NCBI GenBank assembly: GCA_021298995.1
Contig: JAJTGB010000003.1
Span: 1 to 60,317 of the forward strand
Source: Comamonadaceae bacterium
GTDB taxonomy: Bacteria; Pseudomonadota; Gammaproteobacteria; Burkholderiales; Burkholderiaceae_C
Direction: 5' to 3'
Length of the DNA stretch: 60,317 nt
The notes beneath the pieces were generated by a model. It was not told where the DNA came from and ran no database searches. It saw only the letters and a program-made list of their open reading frames with translations. Below are positions 10,810-19,773 of this stretch, in pieces. The translations under genes were made by a program, and so were the position numbers. Numbering within the stretch: position 1 is the first letter of the stretch; each line of letters begins with the position of its first letter.

Positions 10810-12027
10810 ATGCATGCTTCTCGTTTTTTAACCCAAGACAACAACCAGCAGCCCCATGGCAGTTTGGTCATGTTGGGCGCATTGGTATTGGGGGTTTTGG
10901 GCGTTCACCTTTGGCTGCTCTGGGCACCTGGCATCGATATCTGGAAAACTCAAGCAGATCCGCAAAAGTTAGGCCCCTTGCAAACCCGCATTGTGCCGAG
11001 CCCTGTTTCCGCCCAGCCCAGGCCGCAAGCACAACCACCCGCTCAACCACCCGCTCAACCAAAACCAAGGCCATCGCAAGCCTCGATGTCGCCCAGCTCA
11101 CTGCCCCCCGCCAACATCACAGCCTTGCCCTCCGAAGCCTTGCCGGCACCAGAGGCCAATGCCATCGAGACCAGTGCAACTGAGGCCCTTGAAAAGCAAG
11201 CCAGTGCACCTGCACCAAGCCCTTTACCGGAGATTGGAATTGCGGCCACTTCACCGCCTGTCCAGCCAGCCACAGAAGCACCACCGATGGCCGCTGAAAC
11301 ATCATTGCCCATTCCCCAAGCAACGTCGCCTGCGTCGAATGCACTCACGGCCAAAACAGGCGACTTTCCCCCCAATACCCAAATCAATTACAAACTGGTC
11401 GGGCAAGAGCGCGGTTTGATTTACAACGCATCCGGCTCACTCAAATGGCAGGTCCAAGCTGCCAATGACAAGGGCGCCCCTAGAGCGTACGAGGCAGAGC
11501 TTCAGGTCAGGGCATTTTTAGTGGGCAGCCGTATTTGGCGAAGTACAGGTGCGCTGACCGACAACGGTTTGGCACCGCTTCGATACGCCGACCGCTGGCG
11601 GGGTGAACGCGCAGCCCATTTTGAAACCGCGAATCAAAAAATCAGTTTCAGCGGCAACATGCCCAGTGCCCCGTTACAAGCAGGCGCACAAGATCAAGTG
11701 AGCTTGTTCATTCAAATGGCGGCGGCCGTGACTGCAAAAAATTACGAGCCAGGCTCACAACTCATGGTGCAAACTGCCACCGCCCGAGATGCAGTGAACT
11801 GGACGCTCACATTCCAATCGACTGAAGAGATCGTCGTGGATGGCAAACAGCTTGAAACCCAACGTTGGGTTTGCTTGCCCAGGGGCAAGTACGACAGTCA
11901 AATTGAACTCTGGCTTTCACCAGCGCATGGCGGTCTGCCCTTGCGGATCAAGATCAGCCAAGTCAATGGCAACTTCATTGACATGGAAATGCGCAACACT
12001 GAAACGCTACCCGCATTGCCCTCTTGA
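10810..12027 (+). CDS. DUF3108 periplasmic protein with TonB-like proline-rich linker
   Basis: A 405-residue protein. One N-terminal transmembrane segment lies at about residues 18-38. A long Pro/Gln/Ala linker (about 60-175) contains tandem PAQP units and resembles the linker of TonB proteins. A DUF3108 domain follows (about 190-395), recognisable by INYKLVGQERGLIYNASG near its start and WVCLPRGKYDSQIELWLSP near its end. The layout suggests an inner-membrane-anchored protein reaching across the periplasm. No biochemical function is known for the family. DUF3567 follows 54 bases later. Confidence 0.82.
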   Translation: MHASRFLTQDNNQQPHGSLVMLGALVLGVLGVHLWLLWAPGIDIWKTQADPQKLGPLQTRIVPSPVSAQPRPQAQPPAQPPAQPKPRPSQASMSPSSLPPANITALPSEALPAPEANAIETSATEALEKQASAPAPSPLPEIGIAATSPPVQPATEAPPMAAETSLPIPQATSPASNALTAKTGDFPPNTQINYKLVGQERGLIYNASGSLKWQVQAANDKGAPRAYEAELQVRAFLVGSRIWRSTGALTDNGLAPLRYADRWRGERAAHFETANQKISFSGNMPSAPLQAGAQDQVSLFIQMAAAVTAKNYEPGSQLMVQTATARDAVNWTLTFQSTEEIVVDGKQLETQRWVCLPRGKYDSQIELWLSPAHGGLPLRIKISQVNGNFIDMEMRNTETLPALPS

Positions 12028-12081
12028 AAAAATTTACAACAGCCCCATCTAAATGAGACAGACTTCAGTCAGAATGTCACT

Positions 12082-12363
12082 ATGAACTTGTTGTACGAAT
12101 CCGAATCTTTTGCCGTCATGCACGTGTTGGCCAACGACACCGGCGAGGCTGCACCCCTCTCAAAGCCCCCCACGCTAGAGCGTCACGGCTTTGAAATCGT
12201 CGACAAACGCTCGGGCAAAGAGGTCTACCTCGATGGCTCTTGGGCAGAGATGTTTCAAATGCACATCCAGGCCTGGCAACAAAACACCCCCACGCAAGAA
12301 GAGGTGGAAGACACCCTTGAGCGTTATACAGGCTTGGCACAGCAGCCTGTTGTTGTTCACTAG
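12082..12363 (+). CDS. DUF3567 family small protein
   Basis: A 93-residue acidic protein found widely in Burkholderiales. The conserved core is RHGFEIVDKRSGKEVYLDG followed by the SWAEMFQMHIQAWQQNTPTQ segment. There is no transmembrane segment or signal peptide. It is separated from the convergent AbrB-family gene by 38 bases without an obvious terminator. Function is unknown. Confidence 0.82.
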   Translation: MNLLYESESFAVMHVLANDTGEAAPLSKPPTLERHGFEIVDKRSGKEVYLDGSWAEMFQMHIQAWQQNTPTQEEVEDTLERYTGLAQQPVVVH

Positions 12364-12401
12364 TTGTCGTTCACAAGTTGCTACTCAGTTAGCTTGCACC
12401 A

Positions 12402-13478
12402 TCAATCGGGCACTGCCACCCTGCGGTAAAGCGGCCCCACAATCAGCAGCACTGCCATCAAGCGGCAAACCTGAAAAGCCGTTACCACGGGCGCGCCCAG
12501 TTCTAGCACTTTGGCCGTGATGGCCATCTCGGCAATGCCGCCCGGCGAAGTACCCAAAATCAAAGTGGCTGGATGCAAACCGGTACCCAAGGCCAAGGCC
12601 CAACCAAAGGCCACCGATGCCAGCATCATGCCCACGGTACCGATGGCCACAGATGACAGCCATTGCGGTGCGGTGCGAATGAACTCTTTCTTAAAACGCA
12701 CACCCAAACTGATGCCAATGAAAAGCTGCGCCATGTTGGACATTTCGGGCGGAATGGCAGTCCACTGAATGCCAGCCAAAGTCAGCCCCATAGACACCAA
12801 CAAAGGACCCATGAACCACGGGTTGTTGCGCTTGATGAGCACCATCATGAGTGCGCCCACCAAAGTGGCCAGCCCCAAATAAAAGATGCCTGGCCACTGC
12901 AAAATTCTGGGCCCTGGCAGCAGGCTGGAATTCACATTCAAGCCAAAGTGCGATTGAAACCACTGCATGGCAAAGGGCAAACAAATGACCACCATCACAA
13001 GGCGCAAGCTGTGCGAGGCGGCCACCAAGTCTGACCTCGCATGGTGACGGTCGGCCATCATGGTCATTTCCGAGGCACCACCAATGGCGCCTGCAAAATA
13101 CGAAGTGGCGCGCATGTCTTTGGCGGAAAGCTCTGGCAGCAAAGGGGCATTGCGCCACTGAAGCCACAGCCCAAAACCAAAGCCCAAGGCCAAGGCCCAA
13201 ACAATGCCGAGCAAAATGGCCCACCACAAGCTCAGCACCAACTGCCCCACTTCGGCCGTGAAATACAAACCCAAAGCGGCACCAATAACCCATTGCCCCA
13301 CATTGCGCAAGTAGCCTGAGCTCTTGGTGGGCACACCCGACACCGACAAACAAGCCGTGGCCAACAAAGGGCCAAGCATCCACGGAATGGGCGTGTGAAG
13401 CCACTCACACAGCAGCGCCGCCGCTGTGGCCACCAGCAGGGTCAATGACAACTGAAAAAAGTAAGGCAACGCGCGCAA
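12402..13478 (-). CDS. AbrB-duplication family membrane protein
   Basis: A 358-residue inner-membrane protein with about ten hydrophobic segments and an internal duplication, as in the family often labelled AbrB or ammonia monooxygenase. Diagnostic blocks are the IPWMLGPLLATA segment in the first half, WFMGPLLVSMG in the second, and the late GTSPGGIAEMAITAKVLELGAP motif. The family label is misleading: it is not a DNA-binding AbrB. A transport role is likely but untested. It lies 5 bases after the omega-aminotransferase on the same strand, so it may be a partner transporter. Confidence 0.85.
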   Translation of the reverse strand: MRALPYFFQLSLTLLVATAAALLCEWLHTPIPWMLGPLLATACLSVSGVPTKSSGYLRNVGQWVIGAALGLYFTAEVGQLVLSLWWAILLGIVWALALGFGFGLWLQWRNAPLLPELSAKDMRATSYFAGAIGGASEMTMMADRHHARSDLVAASHSLRLVMVVICLPFAMQWFQSHFGLNVNSSLLPGPRILQWPGIFYLGLATLVGALMMVLIKRNNPWFMGPLLVSMGLTLAGIQWTAIPPEMSNMAQLFIGISLGVRFKKEFIRTAPQWLSSVAIGTVGMMLASVAFGWALALGTGLHPATLILGTSPGGIAEMAITAKVLELGAPVVTAFQVCRLMAVLLIVGPLYRRVAVPD

Positions 13479-13483
13479 AAAAC

Positions 13484-14845
13484 TCAGGCGTGTTTTCGAA
13501 TGCTGTCTGCCAGCGTGTTGACCATCTGATCAATGTGCTCTTTTTCCACAATGTAGGGTGGGCACAGGACCAAATTTTCTCCGGCCGAACGCACCAACAC
13601 GCCCTTGTGAAAGCAATCTAAAAAGATGTCGTAGGCACGTTTTCCGGGGGCCCCTGGGATGGGGGCCAGTTCAACCGCACCGGCCAGCCCCAAGCTGCGG
13701 ATGCCAATGACATTGGGCAAGCCCTTGAAGGCGCTGTGCATGGCATCGCCCAACACCGGGCTCATCTCACCAGCACGGGCAAACAGCTTTTCTTCTTTGA
13801 GCAATTTCAAAGTGGCAATGGCCGCTGCGCACGATACCGGATGGCCTGAGTAGGTGTAGCCGTGAAAAAACTCTACCGCATAGTCGGGCGCGCCAGCGTT
13901 CATCATGGCGTCGTAAATGAAGTCGCGGCAAACCACGCCGCCCAAAGGAATCACGCCATTGGTGACACACTTGGCAAAGTTGAGCATGTCGGGCACCACG
14001 CCGTAGTAGTCGGCGCCAAAGTTGGTCCCCATGCGGCCAAAGCCTGTAATGACCTCGTCAAAAATGAGCAAGATGCCGTGCTTGTCACAAATTTCACGCA
14101 GACGCTTCAGGTAGCCTTTGGGCGGCAAATACCATCCCGCAGAACCGGCCACAGGCTCCACGATGATGGCCGCCACATTGCTGGGGTCGTGCAAGGCCAA
14201 GATGCGACCTTCCAGTTCTAGGAGGGGGTCTTCCTGCCAAACGGGCTCTTGGTTGTGGATGTAAGCATGGTTCACAGGGTCGTGAATGAAGCGCATGTGG
14301 TCGACACGTGGCAGCAGCTGCGCGCCATAGACCTTGCGGTTGGCAGGCAAGCCGCCCACGCTCATGCCGCCAAAATTGACGCCGTGATAGCCTTTTTCAC
14401 GGCCAATGAACACATGGCGATGGCCTTCACCCCTTGCGCGGTGATAAGCCAATGCCACCTTCAAAGACGTGTCAGCCGCCTCAGAGCCCGAATTGCAAAA
14501 CAAGACTTTGTTGAGGTCGCCGGGGCACAAATCGGCAATCATCTGGGCCGCTTCAAAAGCCTGATCGTTGCTGACTTGAAAGGCCGTGGCGTAATCGAGG
14601 GTGTCGAGTTGCTTTTTGATGGCTTGGGCAATGGGTTGGCGGTTATGACCCGCGCCCACACACCACAGACTGGAGATCCCATCGACCACTTTTCGGCCAT
14701 CGTGGGTGGTGAAGTGCATGCCGTCAGCCGCCACAAAAACACGCGGATCTTGCTTGAAATGCCGGTTGGCCGTGAAGGGCAACCATTGGTGGTCCATGTT
14801 GATTTGAAAGGCGCCGGTTGCGCGCGGAGTTTCCTGAGAAGACAT
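13484..14845 (-). CDS. Class III omega-aminotransferase (beta-alanine/omega-amino acid:pyruvate type)
   Basis: PLP-dependent fold-I aminotransferase of 453 residues. Features are WLPFTANRHFKQDPRVF near the N-terminus, FCNSGSEAADTSLKVA for phosphate binding, EKGYHGVNFGGMSVGG, the LLIFDEVITGFGRMG segment with the cofactor aspartate, and the Schiff-base lysine region NFAKCVTNGVIPLGG. The SGHPVSCAAAIATL block is typical of omega-amino acid:pyruvate transaminases. The start at 14845 has a GAGG site; an in-frame ATG 30 bases upstream lacks one. It is divergent from purU across about 100 bases. The exact amine donor cannot be read from sequence. Confidence 0.9.
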   Translation of the reverse strand: MSSQETPRATGAFQINMDHQWLPFTANRHFKQDPRVFVAADGMHFTTHDGRKVVDGISSLWCVGAGHNRQPIAQAIKKQLDTLDYATAFQVSNDQAFEAAQMIADLCPGDLNKVLFCNSGSEAADTSLKVALAYHRARGEGHRHVFIGREKGYHGVNFGGMSVGGLPANRKVYGAQLLPRVDHMRFIHDPVNHAYIHNQEPVWQEDPLLELEGRILALHDPSNVAAIIVEPVAGSAGWYLPPKGYLKRLREICDKHGILLIFDEVITGFGRMGTNFGADYYGVVPDMLNFAKCVTNGVIPLGGVVCRDFIYDAMMNAGAPDYAVEFFHGYTYSGHPVSCAAAIATLKLLKEEKLFARAGEMSPVLGDAMHSAFKGLPNVIGIRSLGLAGAVELAPIPGAPGKRAYDIFLDCFHKGVLVRSAGENLVLCPPYIVEKEHIDQMVNTLADSIRKHA

Positions 14846-14944
14846 GTGATCGCCTCGCTTCAAATAAAGTGCCAAAAGCTTGATAAAAACAGTGTAACCC
14901 CGTCAAAGTCTCCGTTTCGGCAAAAAGGTCTCGTCCCTGCGACA

Positions 14945-15802
14945 ATGTCGCTTATGAATCACGCATTTATTCTCACGCTATCCTGCCCCGACAGAACGGG
15001 CATCGTGCACGCTGTTTCGGGCTTTTTGCTAGAGCGCGGCGGCAACATCGAAGAAGCCGCCCAGTACAACGACCACGACACTGGCCTTTTTTTCATGCGC
15101 ATGCAATTTGCCTGCGACCAGGTGAGCGAGGCCGACTTGCGCAGCCAATTGGCCAGTTTTGCAGTCCCCTTCCAAATGACATGGAACTTGCACAACACCC
15201 AGCAACCCATGCCTGCGGTCATTTTGGTCAGCAAAGAAGGGCATTGTTTGAACGATTTGCTGTTTCGCTGGAAAAGCGGCTTGCTACCCATCGACATTCG
15301 CGCCATTGTGAGCAACCACCGCGAGTTCTACCAACTGGCGGCCAGCTACAACGTGCCCTTTCACCACATTCCCGTCACAGCAGCCAACAAAGCCGAAGCC
15401 GAAGCCAAACAGTACGAGATCATTCAGTCTGAAGGCGCCGAGTTGGTGGTGCTGGCGCGTTATATGCAAATTTTGTCGGACGACTTGTGCCGCAAACTGT
15501 CGGGCCGCGCCATCAACATTCACCACTCTTTCCTGCCCAGCTTCAAGGGCGCCAAGCCTTATTACCAAGCGCACGATCGGGGTGTCAAATTGATTGGCGC
15601 CACGGCGCACTATGTCACCGCAGACCTTGACGAAGGCCCCATCATTGAACAAGATGTGGCCCGTGTAGATCACTCTAAAACCGTTGAAGACCTCACCACC
15701 CAAGGGCGTGATACCGAAAGTCAGGTGTTGGCACGTGCCGTGAAGTGGCACAGCGAACACCGCGTGCTCTTGAACGGCCACAAAACTGTGATCTTCAAAT
15801 AA
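14945..15802 (+). CDS. purU: Formyltetrahydrofolate deformylase
   Basis: PurU hydrolyses 10-formyl-THF to THF and formate, balancing one-carbon pools. An N-terminal ACT domain (about residues 8-85, with CPDRTGIVHAVSGFLLERGGNI) precedes a formyltransferase domain. The latter carries IVSNHREFYQLA, LARYMQILSDDLC, and the catalytic INIHHSFLPSFKGAKPY and GATAHYVTADLDEGPIIEQD motifs. The length of about 285 residues is normal. ATG at 14945 or the in-frame ATG at 14954 are both possible. The frame stays open far upstream, but that part is antisense to the aminotransferase and has no homology. Confidence 0.95.
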   Translation: MSLMNHAFILTLSCPDRTGIVHAVSGFLLERGGNIEEAAQYNDHDTGLFFMRMQFACDQVSEADLRSQLASFAVPFQMTWNLHNTQQPMPAVILVSKEGHCLNDLLFRWKSGLLPIDIRAIVSNHREFYQLAASYNVPFHHIPVTAANKAEAEAKQYEIIQSEGAELVVLARYMQILSDDLCRKLSGRAINIHHSFLPSFKGAKPYYQAHDRGVKLIGATAHYVTADLDEGPIIEQDVARVDHSKTVEDLTTQGRDTESQVLARAVKWHSEHRVLLNGHKTVIFK

Positions 15803-15830
15803 ATTTGATTTGTCTTTTGCAAAGATTGCC

Positions 15831-17324
15831 ATGAACGCACTCACCAACTTCGAAGCGCTGTCGCGCGCCGATCGTCAAGCGCAAGTAGTGCACGCCTTAA
15901 GCGCCGTGCTGCCTGCACATACTTTGCTGTACACCCTCGAGGACACCGTGCCCTACGAGTGCGACGGCCTCACGGCCTACCGCGAGCGACCTTTGGTGGT
16001 GGCTCTGCCCGAAACAGAAAGTCAAGTGCAAGCTGTTTTGAAAACTTGCCATGCCTTGGGCGTGCCGGTGGTGGCGCGTGGCGCTGGCACCGGTTTGTCG
16101 GGAGGCGCTATGCCGCACAAATTGGGCGTCACTTTGTCGATGGCCAAGTTCAATCAGATTGTCAAAATGGATGCGCATTCCAGAACAGCGGTGGTGCAAT
16201 GCGGTGTGCGCAACTTGGCCATTTCGGAAGCCGCATCACCGCTTGGCTTGTATTACGCACCCGACCCCTCCAGCCAAATTGCATGCACCATTGGCGGCAA
16301 CGTGGCAGAAAATTCAGGCGGCGTGCACTGCCTCAAATACGGCCTCACTTTGCACAATGTGCTGAAGGTCAAGGGCTTCACCATTGAGGGCGACGCCATC
16401 ACCTTTGGCAGCGATGCGCTAGACACCTCCGGTTTTGATTTGCTGTCGGTGTTGGTGGGTAGCGAAGGCATGCTGGCCATCACCACCGAAGTGACTGTCA
16501 AGTTGGTGCCCAAACCACAACTGGCACGCTGCATCATGGCCAGCTTTGACGACATTCGCAAAGCGGGCGACGCTGTGGCGGCCGTCATTGCTGCCGGCAT
16601 CATTCCCGCGGGCCTTGAGATGATGGACAAGCCCATGACCGCTGCAGTGGAAGATTTTGTGCACGCGGGCTATGACCTCAATGCTGCAGCCATTTTGTTG
16701 TGCGAAAGCGATGGCACGCCCGAAGAGGTAGAAGAAGAGATTGGCCGCATGAGCGATGTGCTGCGCGGCTGCGGCGCCACGGCCATTGCCGTGAGCAAAG
16801 ACGAAGCCGAGCGCTTGCGTTTTTGGAGCGGCCGCAAGAATGCATTTCCGGCTTCAGGTCGCATCAGCCCCGACTACATGTGCATGGATTCCACTATTCC
16901 GCGCAAACGCTTGGCCGATATTTTGCTGGCCATTGCCGAGATGGAAAAGAAGTACCAGCTGCGCTGTGCCAATGTGTTTCATGCCGGCGATGGCAACTTG
17001 CATCCGCTCATTTTGTTTGATGCCAACGACCCCGACCAGCTGCACCGCTGTGAATTGTTCGGCGCCGACATTTTGGAAACCAGTGTAGCCATGGGCGGCA
17101 CGGTCACGGGCGAGCATGGTGTGGGCATTGAAAAACTCAACAGCATGTGCGTGCAGTTTTCAGCAGAAGAAAATGCACAGATGTTTGCGTTGAAAAAAGC
17201 CTTTGACCCGATGGGCTTGCTCAATCCAGGCAAGGTCATTCCAACTCTCAACCGCTGCGCTGAGTACGGCAAGATGTTGGTTCGCGGTGGCCAAATATCG
17301 CACCCCGATCTGCCGAGGTTTTAA
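15831..17324 (+). CDS. FAD-linked oxidase, GlcD-like (glycolate or D-lactate dehydrogenase)
   Basis: A 497-residue flavoprotein of the GlcD/D-lactate dehydrogenase group. The N-terminal FAD-binding domain has VPVVARGAGTGLSGGA, PDPSSQIACTIGGNVAENSGG and the LLSVLVGSEGMLAITTEVT blocks. The C-terminal cap carries NVFHAGDGNLHPLILFD and TVTGEHGVGIEK, with the histidines of the active site. The start at 15831 fits the family. The usual glcE and glcF partners are not adjacent, so it is either a stand-alone D-lactate/2-hydroxyacid dehydrogenase or has partners elsewhere. Confidence 0.88.
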   Translation: MNALTNFEALSRADRQAQVVHALSAVLPAHTLLYTLEDTVPYECDGLTAYRERPLVVALPETESQVQAVLKTCHALGVPVVARGAGTGLSGGAMPHKLGVTLSMAKFNQIVKMDAHSRTAVVQCGVRNLAISEAASPLGLYYAPDPSSQIACTIGGNVAENSGGVHCLKYGLTLHNVLKVKGFTIEGDAITFGSDALDTSGFDLLSVLVGSEGMLAITTEVTVKLVPKPQLARCIMASFDDIRKAGDAVAAVIAAGIIPAGLEMMDKPMTAAVEDFVHAGYDLNAAAILLCESDGTPEEVEEEIGRMSDVLRGCGATAIAVSKDEAERLRFWSGRKNAFPASGRISPDYMCMDSTIPRKRLADILLAIAEMEKKYQLRCANVFHAGDGNLHPLILFDANDPDQLHRCELFGADILETSVAMGGTVTGEHGVGIEKLNSMCVQFSAEENAQMFALKKAFDPMGLLNPGKVIPTLNRCAEYGKMLVRGGQISHPDLPRF

Positions 17325-17360
17325 AGGCGCGGTTTTAAAGGCGTATTTTTAAAGGCGCGA
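17319..17360. repeat. Three tandem 14-bp units spanning two convergent stop codons
   Basis: TTTTAAAGGCG begins at 17319, 17333 and 17347, each followed by three variable bases. The first copy contains the stop of the GlcD-like gene and the third contains the stop of the YggS gene on the other strand. Each copy has a TTTAA/TTAAA core, so each holds stops on both strands. Confidence 0.85.
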
Positions 17361-18035
17361 GCCAAAAATGGCCGTGCCAACTCGCACGCACGTACTGCCT
17401 TCAGCAATGGCCGCCTCCAAATCGGCGGTCATGCCCATCGACAGGGTGTCCAACTTCAAGCCCGCTGCATTCAAGCTGTCAAAAAGTTCTTTGGCTTGAT
17501 GGTGCACGGCGCGCGCCGCCGCTTCGGTTTCTGCGGGTTCTGGAATGGTCATGAGGCCGCGCAATTGCAGATGCGGCAACTTGGCAACAGCCTCTGCCAA
17601 GCCCAAGAGATCTTGCGGCGCAATGCCCGATTTGTTCAGACCCCCATCGACATTGACTTGCAAACAGACCTGCAGCGCAGGCAGGTGCGCTGGCCGTTGC
17701 GCAGACAAACGCTCGGCAATTTTCAAACGATCAATGCTGTGCACCCAGTCAAAATGCTTGGCCACGAGTTGGGTCTTGTTGCTTTGAATAGGCCCGATGC
17801 AATGCCACTCTAAGGGCAGGTCTGCCAAGGCCTCAATTTTGTCGACGCCTTCTTGAATGTAGTTTTCGCCAAAAGCCAATTGGCCGGCTGCATAGGCTTC
17901 GCGAACAGCTTGGGCTGGCATGGTTTTGGACACCGCCAGCAATGTCACAGCATCTGCTGGGCGTCCCACCGCGGCAGCGGCGCGCCCGATTCTTTGGCGC
18001 ACTTGCTGGAGCTTGTCTGAAACTTGGGTACTCAT
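17349..18035 (-). CDS. YggS family PLP homeostasis protein
   Basis: A 228-residue single-domain TIM-barrel protein that binds PLP and is known in the family to buffer PLP and affect amino acid metabolism. The PLP lysine is K37 in LLAVSKTMP. Other blocks are LAFGENYIQEGVDK, WHCIGPIQSNKTQLVAKHFDWVHS as two segments, LRGLMTIPEP, and the C-terminal LSMGMTADLEAAIAEGSTCVRVGTAIFG region. I chose the ATG at 18035, which gives the normal N-terminus; the upstream extension overlaps the divergent dehydrogenase and is not conserved. No enzyme activity is known. Confidence 0.93.
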   Translation of the reverse strand: MSTQVSDKLQQVRQRIGRAAAAVGRPADAVTLLAVSKTMPAQAVREAYAAGQLAFGENYIQEGVDKIEALADLPLEWHCIGPIQSNKTQLVAKHFDWVHSIDRLKIAERLSAQRPAHLPALQVCLQVNVDGGLNKSGIAPQDLLGLAEAVAKLPHLQLRGLMTIPEPAETEAAARAVHHQAKELFDSLNAAGLKLDTLSMGMTADLEAAIAEGSTCVRVGTAIFGSRL

Positions 18036-18116
18036 GAGCCCAAGGTTACCAAAATTCTCAATCTGGTGGACAATCACCAGCTGGATCCATTCTTCAACCC
18101 ACTCACATAGACAAAC

Positions 18117-19031
18117 ATGAGCAGCCTGAACGCAAAAACCTACGAATCCGCTCCTTCCCAACATGTGGCCTTTTTGGGCTTAGGCGTCATGGGCTATCCC
18201 ATGGCGGGTCATTTGGCCCGCGCTGGCCACGCCGTCACGGTCTACAACCGGAGTGCTGCCAAAGCAGCAGCTTGGTGCCAAGAATTTGCAGATACGAAAC
18301 AACCAGCTCACGCCGCCACACCGCGTGAAGCGGTGGCCCATGCCGACATCGTTTTTTGCTGTGTTGGCAATGACGACGATTTGCGCGCAGTGGTACTCGG
18401 TGCAGACGGCGCATTGGCCGGCATGAAAAAAGGCGCTATTTTGGTAGACCACACCACCGCCTCAGCCAATGTGGCGCGCGAACTCTACCAAGCCGCCAAA
18501 GCGCTAGGTTTGCATTTCATCGATGCACCCGTGTCGGGCGGTCAAGGCGGCGCGCAAAATGGTTTGCTCACCGTCATGTGCGGTGGTGATGCCGCTATTT
18601 TTGAAGCCACCAAGCCTGCCGCCATGGCTTTCTCACGCGCCTACACCTTGATGGGCGAATCGGGCGCTGGCCAACTCACCAAAATGGTCAATCAAGTTTG
18701 CATTGCAGGTTTGGTGCAAGGCTTGTCCGAAGCCATTGCCTTTGGTCAAAAAGCCGGTCTTGACATGAACTTGGTACTCGATGTCATTGGCAAAGGCGCA
18801 GCACAAAGCTGGCAAATGGACAACCGCGGCAAAACCATGGTGGCCAACAAATTTGACTTTGGTTTTGCAGTCGATTGGATGCGCAAAGACTTGGGTCTGG
18901 TGATGGACGAGGCCAAGCGCAATGGTGCGCGCCTGCCTGTGACCGCCTTGGTTGATCAGTTTTATGCCGATGTGCAACAAATGGGCGGCAAGCGCTGGGA
19001 CACCTCCAGCTTGATCAAACGCTTGGGTTGA
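18117..19031 (+). CDS. NAD(P)-dependent beta-hydroxyacid dehydrogenase (3-hydroxyisobutyrate / tartronate semialdehyde reductase type)
   Basis: A 304-residue member of the 3-hydroxyisobutyrate dehydrogenase family. The Rossmann motif is FLGLGVMGYPMAGHLARAGH near residue 18. The substrate-binding block is FIDAPVSGGQGGAQNGLLTVM. The catalytic lysine lies in GQLTKMVNQVC, and the cofactor-interacting segment is FDFGFAVDWMRKDLGL. Likely substrates are 3-hydroxyisobutyrate or tartronate semialdehyde. The second would fit a glycolate route with the nearby GlcD-like oxidase, but that link is only proximity. Confidence 0.87.
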   Translation: MSSLNAKTYESAPSQHVAFLGLGVMGYPMAGHLARAGHAVTVYNRSAAKAAAWCQEFADTKQPAHAATPREAVAHADIVFCCVGNDDDLRAVVLGADGALAGMKKGAILVDHTTASANVARELYQAAKALGLHFIDAPVSGGQGGAQNGLLTVMCGGDAAIFEATKPAAMAFSRAYTLMGESGAGQLTKMVNQVCIAGLVQGLSEAIAFGQKAGLDMNLVLDVIGKGAAQSWQMDNRGKTMVANKFDFGFAVDWMRKDLGLVMDEAKRNGARLPVTALVDQFYADVQQMGGKRWDTSSLIKRLG

Positions 19032-19051
19032 TAACCCCTCGCCCAAACCCT

Positions 19052-19702
19052 TTAAGGTTTGGGCTGCGCTTGGGGCGACAAAGGCTGAGCACTGATTCGC
19101 TTCAACTCTTCTTCGGTGATGCTTTCAAACACCCGAACCACTTTGACCACACCACTCACGCTGCCGCTGCGAGCAATTTCAGAGGCGCGCTGCGCTTCAC
19201 GGGGTGTGACGCGGCCCATCAAATAAACCACGCCGCGCTCAGTGACGACTTTGAAGGCATTCGATTGCAAGTCTTTGGCATCCACCAACAAGGCCTTGAT
19301 CTGGCCCGTGGTGATGGCGTCTTTAGAACGCTGAGTGAGTGAGCTGGCGGGCTCAATGGCCAAGTCGTTGACCACAGAGTTGACATTTTCTTGACTCTTG
19401 GCCAGTCTTTCGGCGCGCTCTTTTTCAGCCGCTGAGCTGACCTCGCCAGTGAGCAAGACCATGCGGTTGTAGCTGGTCACATTCACATGGGCCGCATTGC
19501 TCAAGTTTTGGCGCAAGCCTTGGGCGGTGCGAAGCTCAATGCTCTCATCTTCCAATTGAATGCCCGCGGTACGGCGGTCAATGGCCACAAAGCCACCCAT
19601 GACAGCACTGCCCACCATCAAGGGCGCACAAGCCGAGAGGCTGGTGACCAAGGCGCTGATGGCCAAACCAGAAAGCATCCAACGATTGAGATTGAGTTTC
19701 AC
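19052..19702 (-). CDS. dolP: BON-domain outer-membrane lipoprotein DolP (YraP)
   Basis: A 216-residue lipoprotein with two BON domains. The signal peptide ends in a lipobox, LSAC, at about residues 21-24. BON domains span about 60-125 and 135-205, with GEVSSAAEKERAE and VYLMGRVTPREAQRASEIAR as matching motifs. I use the GTG at 19702, which puts the signal peptide at the N-terminus; the frame is open upstream but gives an implausible leader. DolP in E. coli supports outer-membrane integrity. The neighbours yraN and diaA match the E. coli order. Confidence 0.87.
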   Translation of the reverse strand: MKLNLNRWMLSGLAISALVTSLSACAPLMVGSAVMGGFVAIDRRTAGIQLEDESIELRTAQGLRQNLSNAAHVNVTSYNRMVLLTGEVSSAAEKERAERLAKSQENVNSVVNDLAIEPASSLTQRSKDAITTGQIKALLVDAKDLQSNAFKVVTERGVVYLMGRVTPREAQRASEIARSGSVSGVVKVVRVFESITEEELKRISAQPLSPQAQPKP

Positions 19703-19773
19703 TTGAAAAGTCCTTTGAGAATCTTTAAATATTTTAATCAGGATGAAATGGAAAGGAAATGCCCTTCTTTTCG

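Noticed and set aside
11030-11070. PAQP repeats in the DUF3108 protein as a separate repeat element
   Set aside because: They are part of a proline-rich linker typical of TonB-like periplasm-spanning proteins and need no further explanation.
12691-13404. 237-codon open frame on the minus strand
   Set aside because: It lies on the same strand as the AbrB-type gene in another frame; its Gly/His/Ala-rich translation is a shadow of that gene.
14249-14944. Long upstream extension of the purU frame
   Set aside because: It is antisense to the omega-aminotransferase and has no family resemblance; PurU normally starts near 14945.
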